64,000 bases of DNA from Lachnospiraceae bacterium (GTDB taxonomy: Bacteria; Bacillota; Clostridia; Lachnospirales; Lachnospiraceae), in the NCBI GenBank assembly GCA_910575555.1, contig CAJTFX010000010.1, positions 62,001-126,000 on the forward strand. Reading direction: 5' to 3'. The notes beneath the pieces were generated by a model that searched no databases, had not been told where the DNA came from, and saw only the letters and a list, made by a program, of their open reading frames with translations. The position numbers and the translations under genes were made by a program. Shown one piece after another: positions 18,751 to 28,959 of the stretch (within the stretch, counting starts at the first letter, position 1; each line of letters starts with the position of its first letter).

Positions 18751-18786
18751 TTTATATTAATTTAACTATAATTAAATTAATATAAA
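18751..18786 (-). promoter_or_regulatory. Perfect 15-bp inverted repeat, likely LacI-type operator
   Basis: TTTATATTAATTTAA and TTAAATTAATATAAA are perfect inverted arms around 6 nt (CTATAA). The palindrome covers the -10 and spacer of the importer promoter, the classic place for a repressor. The neighbouring LacI-family gene is the obvious candidate ligand. Being all A/T it lacks the central CG common to many LacI operators, which is unusual. The rest of the 18605-19083 gap is AT-rich with no gene. Confidence 0.6.
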
Positions 18787-18793
18787 TTGTCAA
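18765..18793 (-). promoter_or_regulatory. Promoter of the mannan importer operon
   Basis: On the minus strand a perfect TTGACA (18788-18793) and TATAGT (18765-18770) are separated by exactly 17 bp, about 155 nt before the lipoprotein start. This should be a strong sigma-A promoter when the overlapping palindrome is unbound. Confidence 0.8.
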
Positions 18794-18951
18794 CACTTAC
18801 TTTATTGTTATGTATTATTTCGTTATTAACACTAATTTCATCTTTCATTTTTTGTGCAATATGTATAAGTATTTTCTCATTTTTATCAATTTATAAACTT
18901 ATATTAAGATTAATAAATTAATAAAATAATATTCATTTTAATTTTCCGCAC

Positions 18952-18979
18952 AAAAAAAAGAGCAATCTCACTTGCTCTT
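18952..18979 (-). terminator. Rho-independent terminator of lacI
   Basis: On the minus strand AAGAGCAA, a 6-nt loop and TTGCTCTT are followed by a run of T (the plus-strand A-run begins at 18952). It lies about 105 nt after the LacI-family stop and before the importer promoter. Confidence 0.85.
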
Positions 18980-19083
18980 AAACTAAAAATGGTATGTATG
19001 TATCGCGCGTCGGCTCCCACAGGAACTGCAAAGCGCCAGCAGTATAAACGGAAAACCCCAGGGATACAGCCTGTGATCAGATT

Positions 19084-20127
19084 CTATGTTTTCTGCTCTT
19101 CTTTCTTTGACGCTTTCGTTTTTGACCGTACTGTTTGTTTCTCAACAATTTTTCCAGTTACAATCTGAACTCCCTGCAAATAATCTTTATGTTCTATTTT
19201 CTTTATCAATGACTTCACACAGATCTCCGCCATCTGATCCATGTCAACGCTGTATGTTGTAATCTTTTCCTCCCTTCCTGTGCTTCCCGGCAGAAAATCA
19301 TCAAACCCTACCACCGACACATCCTCCGGAACCGAATAGCCAAGATCCTCCAAATCCTGAATCAACGTATATGCCGCCAGATCGCAGTTGCATACATAGG
19401 CGTCCATTTCAATCCTTCTGGTCAGTATCTTATCGTAAATCTTTCCATATTTGCTGCGATCGGATATTTCCCATCCAGGTTCAAAGGTTATATTATTTTC
19501 CCTTAACGCTTTTCTGTAGCCCCAGTAGCGATCCGCAATACTGTTTGTAGCTTCTGCATTTCCGATAAACCCTATCTTCCTGTGCCCATGCCGGATCAGA
19601 TAATCCGTCAGCAGGTAAGTTCCGTAATACCCATCAGAAATCACTGTATCAAATACAATAGACGGCATATAAGTGTCAAGAAAAAAAACCGGCAGTTCCG
19701 CCTGGCTGACGATCTTCTCAATATACTTTCCGTCCAGCTGCCCTAAAAGAATCAGTCCGTCAACCTTTCCATCCTGCAGCACTTTTGGAATATTGCTTTC
19801 TTCCTCATCTTCTTTGGAAAGCAGCTCCAAAATGCCGTAATATTTATTGTCATATAACGCCCTGACTACCTTTCCGTATAACTCACCATAAAATGAAAGG
19901 GAACGTCCATAATAATGTTCCGGGACGATCACCCCGATATTTCCCGTTTTCCCAGCTGCGCCTTTCCCCGACTGACTGGGGATATACCCCATCTGTTCCG
20001 CAATCTGCTTAATTCTCATCCTCAGCTCATCACTGACTCCCGGTTTGCCTGACAACGCTTTGGAAACTGCAACATTACTCACTCCAACTTTCGCAGCTAT
20101 ATCTGCTAATGTTACATCCTTAGCCAT
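19084..20127 (-). CDS. LacI-family transcriptional regulator of mannan utilisation
   Basis: 347 residues. The N-terminal helix-turn-helix is clear (VTLADIAAKVGVSNVAVSKAL, residues ~5-25, then the hinge helix near 50). It is followed by a periplasmic-binding-protein-like sugar-sensing domain (GNIGVIVPEHYYGRSLSFYG to the end). It lies between the phosphomannomutase unit and the importer operon, as in the Roseburia mannan locus. AT-rich operator-like elements occur at its own promoter, the importer promoter and the pgm promoter, so autoregulation and control of both flanking units is likely. The inducer is presumably a mannan-derived sugar; this is inference. Confidence 0.9.
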   Translation of the reverse strand: MAKDVTLADIAAKVGVSNVAVSKALSGKPGVSDELRMRIKQIAEQMGYIPSQSGKGAAGKTGNIGVIVPEHYYGRSLSFYGELYGKVVRALYDNKYYGILELLSKEDEEESNIPKVLQDGKVDGLILLGQLDGKYIEKIVSQAELPVFFLDTYMPSIVFDTVISDGYYGTYLLTDYLIRHGHRKIGFIGNAEATNSIADRYWGYRKALRENNITFEPGWEISDRSKYGKIYDKILTRRIEMDAYVCNCDLAAYTLIQDLEDLGYSVPEDVSVVGFDDFLPGSTGREEKITTYSVDMDQMAEICVKSLIKKIEHKDYLQGVQIVTGKIVEKQTVRSKTKASKKEEQKT

Positions 20128-20163
20128 AAATTTCCTCCATCTTATAATTAAAATTAAATTTAT

Positions 20164-20191
20164 TTAATCTTTTTCTAATTAATTTTAATAT
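20164..20191 (-). promoter_or_regulatory. Putative operator at the lacI promoter
   Basis: ATTTAATC, 6 nt, then TAATTAATTTTAAT. The same two blocks with a 7-nt spacer occur at 22735-22763 upstream of pgm. It overlaps the lacI -10. AT-rich background makes chance similarity possible. Confidence 0.4.
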
Positions 20192-20217
20192 ACAGAAAAT
20201 TTATGTTTCTGTCAAGC
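20189..20217 (-). promoter_or_regulatory. Promoter of lacI
   Basis: Minus strand TTGACA (20212-20217), 17-bp spacer and TATATT (20189-20194), about 62 nt before the LacI start. Confidence 0.75.
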
Positions 20218-20297
20218 ATGACCGGCTGTTAATTCTCTCTATAGTTCCATCCCCGCAACATTCATACAGGAACGCTGTCAGGCTGCAGCTTTACTAA

Positions 20298-20918
20298 TCA
20301 TTCCAGAAACGCAAAGGGCGCTTCCTTTACCATATGAAGAAACTGCAGCAGCAGATAAGCGCAGCGCAGAGATACCTTCTCTTTCTCCAGAATCCGTTCC
20401 GCCTCCCGCTTATCTGCCAGAATCACTTCAATATCCTCACTGTCCTCCCGGAAACGGCCGTCTATGTTTCCCAACGCATATCCAAACACAGCGCATCCAG
20501 TCTCGTCGGTAAATCCCGGCCCCAGGAAAAACGGCCGGCGGAACATGTCTTTTCCGCCCCGATATACTTCAAAGTCCAACCCGGTTTCCTCTTTCATTTC
20601 CCGGACTGCCGCTTCTTCCGGCGTCTCGCCGGCATCTATCAGCCCTGCCGGAAGCTCGTAAAGATAATCTCCTGCCGGATAGCGGTATTGGCGGATCATT
20701 ACTATTTTCTCCGGTTCTTCCCGCCAGAGCGGATAAATGACAATCCCTTCCGGTTTCAGCGGATCGGTATTGATTTTCAGCTTTTCTTCCGGATTGCGGC
20801 TAGCGAAATAATAGGGAAAGAACCGGCCGCTGCAGGTCAGGGCGTCCATACAGTATAAATTTAAAAAAGGGTTATCGGTTAATTTCCGGATTCCTGTAAA
20901 TTTCTTTTTTTCTTCCAA
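20298..20918 (-). CDS. Nudix hydrolase, ADP-ribose pyrophosphatase-like
   Basis: 206 residues. The Nudix box is present in GETPEEAAVREMKEETGLD (~residues 114-132), preceded by YLYELPAGLID as in ADP-sugar pyrophosphatases (NudF/ADPRase type). It hydrolyses a nucleoside diphosphate linked to another moiety; ADP-ribose or an ADP- or GDP-sugar is most likely, but substrate cannot be read. It begins 9 nt after the phosphomannomutase stop and is probably co-transcribed. A link to mannan metabolism, for instance trimming a nucleotide sugar pool, is speculative. Confidence 0.88.
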   Translation of the reverse strand: MEEKKKFTGIRKLTDNPFLNLYCMDALTCSGRFFPYYFASRNPEEKLKINTDPLKPEGIVIYPLWREEPEKIVMIRQYRYPAGDYLYELPAGLIDAGETPEEAAVREMKEETGLDFEVYRGGKDMFRRPFFLGPGFTDETGCAVFGYALGNIDGRFREDSEDIEVILADKREAERILEKEKVSLRCAYLLLQFLHMVKEAPFAFLE

Positions 20919-20927
20919 TTAATATGC

Positions 20928-22652
20928 TCACCTGCTTTCCTGATTTAATAAGTCTGCTTTCAGACGCTCCAGTTTTTGTTCTGCATCCGCAAGGGAGGTT
21001 CCCTTTACGCCAAAGTAAAATTTAATCTTCGGCTCTGTGCCGGAGGGCCGCACACAGCACCATGCATTTTCGCTTAATTCATAATAGAGCACATTGGATC
21101 TGGGCAGCCCGGCAGCTGTCACTTCTCCTGATTTCATGTCCTTTCTTGTGTCAGCCTGATAATCCCTCACGGCAAGAACCTCAAATCCGCCTAAGGATAA
21201 TTTGGGTTCCCTGCGCATGCAATCCATGATTTCCTGTATTTTGGCCGCGCCGTCAATTCCCTTTAATGTCATTGTGGCAAGCCCTTCTTTATAATAACCA
21301 TACTTTTCATACATTTCCACCATGGCGTCCCACAAAGTTTTGCCCTGGGTCTTATAATAGGCCGCCGCTTCGCAGAGCATCATAACCGCCACACAGGCAT
21401 CCTTGTCCCTGGCATAAGCGCCTGCCAGGCACCCGTAGCTTTCCTCCAGGCCAAATACATATTGACAGCTGTTCTGTTCTTCAAACCGCTTTATCAGCTC
21501 TCCGATATACTTAAATCCTGTCAGAACTTCAAACAGCTTCACTCCGTACGCCCCGGCGACAGCCTTTGCCATATCCGTAGTGACAATGGTTTCCACCAGA
21601 GCCGGATTCTCCGGCATGGTTCCGTCAGCAGTCCGCTCTCTCAGAATATATTCTGCAATCAGCATCCCGGACATATTTCCGGTAAAGCTTATATACTCCC
21701 CGCTTGTTTGATCCCTGCAGTATACCCCCAGACGGTCAGCGTCCGGGTCAGTGGCAAGCACAAGATCCGCTTCTGCTTCCCCGGCCAGCTTCAAGGCCAG
21801 CTCCCAGGCTTCTTCCGATTCCGGATTCGGATAGCTGACTGTGGGGAAATTACCGTCCGGCAGTTCCTGCTCTTTCACCACATACACCTGAGTAAATCCA
21901 AGTTCTTTCAATACCCGGCGGACCGGTAAATTGCCTGCGCCGTGAAGGGGCGTGTATACAATCTTTAATTCTTTTGCCGCCTGCGGAATCAGCTCCGGAT
22001 GGATGCTCTGTTTCTTCAGTTCTTCCATATAAGCGTCATCCATCTCCGGGCCAATCATCCGGTAAAGCCCCTGGGCTTCAGCCTCCTGTTTTTTCATGCT
22101 CTTCACCTGGGACAATTCCGTAACCTCTGCCACTTGCACCAGAATATTTTTATCATGGGGCGGCGTAATCTGCGCTCCGTCCTCCCAGTACACTTTATAA
22201 CCGTTATATTCCCGTGGATTATGGCTGGCCGTAATTACAATTCCGGCTGTACAGCCTAATTGCCGAACTGCAAAGGACAGTTCCGGCGTGGGGCGGAGAC
22301 TGGGGAACACCCATGCCTTAATCCCATTGGCATTTAAGCACAGCGCAGCTTCTTCTGCAAATTCCGGCGACATCCTCCTGGAATCATAGGCAATGGCCAC
22401 CCCTTTCTCCTGTCCATTCTGACTGACGATATAATTGGCAAGCCCCTGGGTAGCCTGACGCACCGTATAGATATTCATACGGTTGGTGCCTGCCCCAATC
22501 ACGCCCCGAAGCCCTCCGGTTCCAAATTCAAGCTGACGGTAAAAACGGTCCTCGATCTCCTTTTCATCGGTGAGGGCTGACAGCTCCGCTCTGGTTTCTG
22601 CATCAAAATAGGGATCTTCACACCATTGTCTGTACACTTCTCTGTAGTCCAT
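20928..22652 (-). CDS. Phosphomannomutase/phosphoglucomutase (alpha-D-phosphohexomutase)
   Basis: 574 residues in the PgcA/PGM2 size class. All four active-site elements are readable: phosphoserine loop TASHNPREYNGYKVYW (~residues 140-155), metal site LATDPDADRLG (~300-310), sugar loop GLEESYGCLAG and phosphate loop RPSGTEPKIKFYF near the C-terminus. It would convert mannose-1-P from the two GH130 phosphorylases into mannose-6-P, the substrate of the ManA half of the fusion gene; many members also act on glucose-1-P. It has its own strong promoter with an operator-like element and is the first gene of the mannan region, matching the phosphohexomutase of the Roseburia locus. Confidence 0.92.
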   Translation of the reverse strand: MDYREVYRQWCEDPYFDAETRAELSALTDEKEIEDRFYRQLEFGTGGLRGVIGAGTNRMNIYTVRQATQGLANYIVSQNGQEKGVAIAYDSRRMSPEFAEEAALCLNANGIKAWVFPSLRPTPELSFAVRQLGCTAGIVITASHNPREYNGYKVYWEDGAQITPPHDKNILVQVAEVTELSQVKSMKKQEAEAQGLYRMIGPEMDDAYMEELKKQSIHPELIPQAAKELKIVYTPLHGAGNLPVRRVLKELGFTQVYVVKEQELPDGNFPTVSYPNPESEEAWELALKLAGEAEADLVLATDPDADRLGVYCRDQTSGEYISFTGNMSGMLIAEYILRERTADGTMPENPALVETIVTTDMAKAVAGAYGVKLFEVLTGFKYIGELIKRFEEQNSCQYVFGLEESYGCLAGAYARDKDACVAVMMLCEAAAYYKTQGKTLWDAMVEMYEKYGYYKEGLATMTLKGIDGAAKIQEIMDCMRREPKLSLGGFEVLAVRDYQADTRKDMKSGEVTAAGLPRSNVLYYELSENAWCCVRPSGTEPKIKFYFGVKGTSLADAEQKLERLKADLLNQESR

Positions 22653-22734
22653 AGATTACCTCTCTTTCCTGTTTCTGCATCCTGCAGAAAATATCTTTGT
22701 TCCTTTCACTTGCTTTGTTAACTGCTTTAATTAA

Positions 22735-22763
22735 ATTTAATCTAAATATTAATTAATTTTAAT
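22735..22763 (-). promoter_or_regulatory. Putative LacI-type operator downstream of the pgm promoter
   Basis: ATTTAATC, 7 nt, TAATTAATTTTAAT: same blocks as at the lacI promoter. It lies roughly from +7 to +35 relative to the predicted pgm start, a repressing position. Confidence 0.4.
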
Positions 22764-22776
22764 TTCTTTTTGGTTT

Positions 22777-22805
22777 ATTATATATCCTTTATTCAGATTA
22801 TGCAA
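22777..22805 (-). promoter_or_regulatory. Promoter of the pgm-nudix unit
   Basis: Minus strand TTGCAT (22800-22805), 17-bp spacer and perfect TATAAT (22777-22782), about 125 nt before the pgm ATG. The gap 22653-22933 otherwise contains only AT-rich sequence. Confidence 0.75.
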
Positions 22806-22933
22806 TTGTTTTTATACAAAAATTTTCATTTAAAAAAATGATTCTTTCCGTGATTACAGCCGTCAGATTAACGTTCCTCTCCTTTGTACGAAACTGACAA
22901 AAAGCATCCAGAAAATTTGTTTACTAATAACAA

Positions 22934-22962
22934 TTGCATTTCACAGCCAGGAATGCTATACT
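22934..22962 (+). promoter_or_regulatory. Promoter of the licT-bglP-bglA operon
   Basis: TTGCAT (22934-22939), exactly 17 bp, TATACT (22957-22962). Transcription should begin near 22969, placing the RAT and terminator in the 5' leader. Confidence 0.8.
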
Positions 22963-22990
22963 GGCCTCAGTAAATATAAGATGATTGGCC

Positions 22991-23018
22991 AAGAATGTTA
23001 CTGTTTACAGGCATGACT
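22991..23018 (+). promoter_or_regulatory. Ribonucleic antiterminator (RAT) for the BglG/LicT protein
   Basis: AAGAATGTTACTG, a short loop TTTA, and CAGGCATGACT. The core GTTACTG...CAGGCA is that of LicT/BglG-class RAT hairpins (consensus near GGATTGTTACTG...CAGGCAAAACC). It lies directly before a terminator and upstream of a licT-type gene, the classic autoregulated layout. The outer pairs of the stem are less perfect than in Bacillus RATs. Confidence 0.72.
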
Positions 23019-23019
23019 A

Positions 23020-23063
23020 GGCATATTCTAAACACATTGTTTTGAATATGGCTGGTTTTTTTT
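23020..23063 (+). terminator. Leader terminator controlled by LicT
   Basis: GGCATATTCTAAACA pairs with TGTTTTGAATATGGC (two mismatches) and is followed by TGG and eight T residues. It abuts the RAT, so RAT folding stabilised by LicT should prevent this terminator. Confidence 0.75.
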
Positions 23064-23086
23064 CGTTACAGAAGGGAGGGATTGCT

Positions 23087-23914
23087 ATTTACTCTTTTGA
23101 TAAGCGTTTAAATAATAACACAGTAAGCGCACATGACAGCGAGGGAAAGGAGGTAATCCTGAAAGGGAAAGGAATTGCTTTTCTAAACAACGGAGCAATT
23201 GATGAAAGCAAAATTGAAAAAGTATTTGTATTTTCGGATAAGAAAAATCTTCACAGTTATTTTTCTCTTTTAGACAAAATCCCCTATGAGTATGTGGAAA
23301 CTGCAGAACTGATTATTTCTTACTCCCAGAAAATGCTTCATAAAGATCTGGATGAGCATATTTATGTAACCATAACAGATCATCTGCATTACGCCATTCA
23401 GCGTTTGAAAGAAAATATTGCAATCAAGAACCCTCTGATTTGGGAAATACAGAGATTTTATCCCACTGAGTACCAGATCGGACTTGCCTCCCTGGACATT
23501 GTGGAAGAAAAACTGGGCGTACATTTCGACCCGGATGAGGCGGCCTCCATTGCACTGCACATTATCGACGCAGAACTGAATGTCAATCTTGACCAGACTA
23601 TGAAAATGACGCAGGCCATGCAGGATATTCTGAACATTATCAAATACTATTTTAAAATCACCTTTGATGAGGAAAGCCTGGAATACAACCGGCTGACCAC
23701 CCATTTAAAGTATTTTGTCCAAAGAGCCATGAAATCCGAGTATGTGCAGGATACCGACTCCGAACTCTATGAACTCATTAAGAAAAAGTATCCAGGAGTC
23801 CATAACTGCACCAACCGGATTGCCTCCTATATGGAAAGCCAGCTTCATTATCAGGTAACCGACAGCGAAAAAATGTATCTGACCGTCCACATACAGTCCT
23901 TATTAAATAAATAA
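23087..23914 (+). CDS. licT: BglG/LicT-family transcription antiterminator
   Basis: About 275 residues, the LicT length. The N-terminal RNA-binding CAT domain begins YSFDKRLNNNTVSAHDSEGK, aligning with the start of Bacillus LicT, and two PRD domains follow (histidine contexts ITDHLHYAI, ALHIIDAEL, HLKYF and LTVHIQSL). No ATG, GTG or TTG fits. The only in-frame candidates upstream (TTG 23042 and ATG 23048) lie inside the leader terminator stem, whereas GGGAGGG is followed 6 nt later by ATT at 23087, exactly where LicT homology begins. A rare AUU start is therefore proposed. The protein binds RAT RNA and prevents termination when beta-glucosides are being taken up. It is followed after 17 nt by the PTS gene. 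Confidence 0.88.
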   Translation: MYSFDKRLNNNTVSAHDSEGKEVILKGKGIAFLNNGAIDESKIEKVFVFSDKKNLHSYFSLLDKIPYEYVETAELIISYSQKMLHKDLDEHIYVTITDHLHYAIQRLKENIAIKNPLIWEIQRFYPTEYQIGLASLDIVEEKLGVHFDPDEAASIALHIIDAELNVNLDQTMKMTQAMQDILNIIKYYFKITFDEESLEYNRLTTHLKYFVQRAMKSEYVQDTDSELYELIKKKYPGVHNCTNRIASYMESQLHYQVTDSEKMYLTVHIQSLLNK

Positions 23915-23931
23915 CAAAGGAGAAGATCCAT

Positions 23932-27179
<3,248 letters not shown>

Positions 27180-27292
27180 AAGAAAAGCAGAAAACATCTG
27201 GAAGAAACGCAGGCCGCATGCTATAATTATACCAAGCGTCGAAAAAACTGACGTTTCGTATAACAATACGCACACAGCCGCACAAAAGAAAA

Positions 27293-27341
27293 TTGCCGCT
27301 TTGCGGCGTGCGGCCGGCGCAGCTGCACGGCAAATCTTTTT
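27293..27341 (+). terminator. Possible terminator after bglA
   Basis: TTGCCG (27293-27298) pairs with CGGCAA (27328-27333) around GC-rich sequence that can fold further, followed by ATCTTTTTA. Composite and imperfect, about 115 nt after bglA. Confidence 0.4.
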
Positions 27342-27365
27342 ACCGTGCAGTATACTTCAGACAGA

Positions 27366-28543
27366 ATGGCAAAACAGAAAGGAATTTTTGTTGATAAGTC
27401 TCTGCTGCTGACAGAATTAATCCCTTCTTTCGGCAGCGTAAACTGTTATTGCTGCATCACCAGACCCCGCCGCTTTGGGAAAACAGTCATGGCGAATATG
27501 ATTGGAGCATTCTTTGGAAAAACGGACAAATCAGACTGTATCTTCCAGCATCTTGCTGTTTCAGAACATAATGCATCCCGTACCCACCGAAACAGATATG
27601 ATGTTATCTATATTGATTTCAGCAGGGCCCCAAAAGGCTGCAGCAGCTATGCACAGTATATCCGGCGTATTGAAAACAGTCTTGTCAGGGACTTGCTGAA
27701 CGCCTGTACAGACTGCGGCGTCAGTGCAGATGATTCTCCCTGGGACGCCCTGCAGAAAATATATGAGGAAAAAGAGCATAAATTTCTATTTGTATTAGAT
27801 GAATGGGATGCGGCTTTCCACATGCCCTTTGTCTCTGCCGAAAATCAGAAAGAATATCTCCTGTTTTTAAAATGCCTCCTCAAGGATCAGCCTTATGTAG
27901 AATTTGCATATATGGCAGCCTCAGAGAAATTCAGCGAATATTTCGGTTTGTCTGATACGGAAGTAGATAACCTCTATGAAATCTACAAGAAAAACACGGA
28001 GTTCCCAAAATTCACCCGCCAGGAACTCCGTATCTGGTATGATGGTTACTATACCGCTGCCGGAACCCGGCTCTATAACCCGCGTTCTGTTGTTTTGGCC
28101 CTGACAGACAATCAGCTTCGGAATTATTGGATTAGTTCCGGACCCTATGATGAATTATTCTATTATATCAGGCACAATGTTGAAGATGTAAAAGACGACT
28201 TAGTCCTAATGATTTCCGGAGAACGGGTTTCTGCAGGCATTGGTCAATTTGCCGCTTCCTCTATGGAAATACATTCCAGAGAGCATATTTACTCCGCTAT
28301 GGTAGTTTATGGACTTCTGACTTATGAGAACGGAAAAATGAGGATTGTATCATTATTGAATTAAAAACAGACAGTACGTTAGAAGAGGCAATCGCTCAGA
28401 TTAAGGAGAAAAACTATGCACTCCGGTTTAAAGGAACTCTTGGAAAAGAGAGGCCGTATACCGGACGGATACTGGCTGTAGGCATTAGCTACAGTAAGCA
28501 GACCAAAGAACATCACTGCAGGATAGAGTTATTGAAATCATAA
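27366..28543 (+). pseudogene. AAA-ATPase-like/PD-(D/E)XK nuclease-like gene, broken
   Basis: The first part (27366-28364) matches the common AAA-ATPase-like plus DUF1703 family: KGIFVDKSLLLTELI, CITRPRRFGKTVMANMIGAFF (Walker A variant), a Walker B-like FLFVLDEWDAAF, and the region up to LLTYENGKMRI. Then the frame ends. The conserved C-terminus of the nuclease domain resumes at once in the -1 frame (from ~28349: IIIELKTDSTLEEAIAQIKE, ending at TAA 28541-28543). About 100 residues that normally lie between these parts are missing, including the first half of the nuclease core. This is an internal deletion with a frame change, so a decayed gene. Intact members are of uncertain function and often occur in many copies per genome. 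A second fragment of the same C-terminus is at 32442-32570. Confidence 0.8.
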
Positions 28544-28578
28544 AATTCAGCATTTATATCTACCGGCTAATCAAAGGG

Positions 28579-28613
28579 AAAAACGGCATAGCCCGCAAGT
28601 TATGCCGTTTTTT
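28579..28613. terminator. Bidirectional terminator
   Basis: AAAAACGGCATA and TATGCCGTTTTTT form a 12-bp stem with a 10-nt loop. The A-run and T-run on either side allow termination in both directions, between the plus-strand pseudogene and the minus-strand GH16 gene. Confidence 0.88.
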
Positions 28614-28635
28614 CCGTAAACCCGTCCTAAATTTC

Positions 28636-28959
28636 CTATTCCACTTTCACCAGTGAAAAATCTGACAGCGTAATCTCAGAAGCCGGAGTAGAAACCTCAT
28701 TTCCTTCCCCATCTTTGATAAGCCCCATGGAAACCACCAGAGTAGCTGCTGAATCTGTTTCTTCTCCCATGGTAAATTCAACGGCAACCTCTTTCTCCTG
28801 ATTTTCCTCCAGTAAAATATCCTCTCCTCCGTACCATGTATAGCTCTGGCTTAACATAGCTAGCTTAATGGTGCGGGCTTTCGTGGAAGCTGCCCGGAAG
28901 GTGATACGGTATTTTTTGCCCTGTTCCAGAGTGATTCCTTCCTGCTTTAACTGTACATT
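28636..28959 (-). pseudogene. Stranded 3' end of the GH16 gene after an in-frame TGA
   Basis: Reading on in the same frame past the TGA at 28960-28962 gives NVQLKQEGITLEQGKKYRIT and continues to a natural stop at 28636 (ending LSDFSLVKVE). This is the remainder of the fourth CBM4_9-like domain. The paralogous domain just upstream has AAWKIQLKQ where this one has ED-stop-NVQLKQ, so a TGG Trp codon became TGA. Without readthrough these 108 codons are untranslated, or reinitiated weakly at an internal ATG. Confidence 0.8.

Noticed and set aside
23042-23086. TTG/ATG starts for licT
   Set aside because: They lie inside the leader terminator stem, have no ribosome-binding site and add residues not seen in LicT.
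28636-28857. Separate 73-residue gene starting at 28857
   Set aside because: It is the in-frame continuation of the GH16 gene after a single TGA, without a ribosome-binding site of its own.
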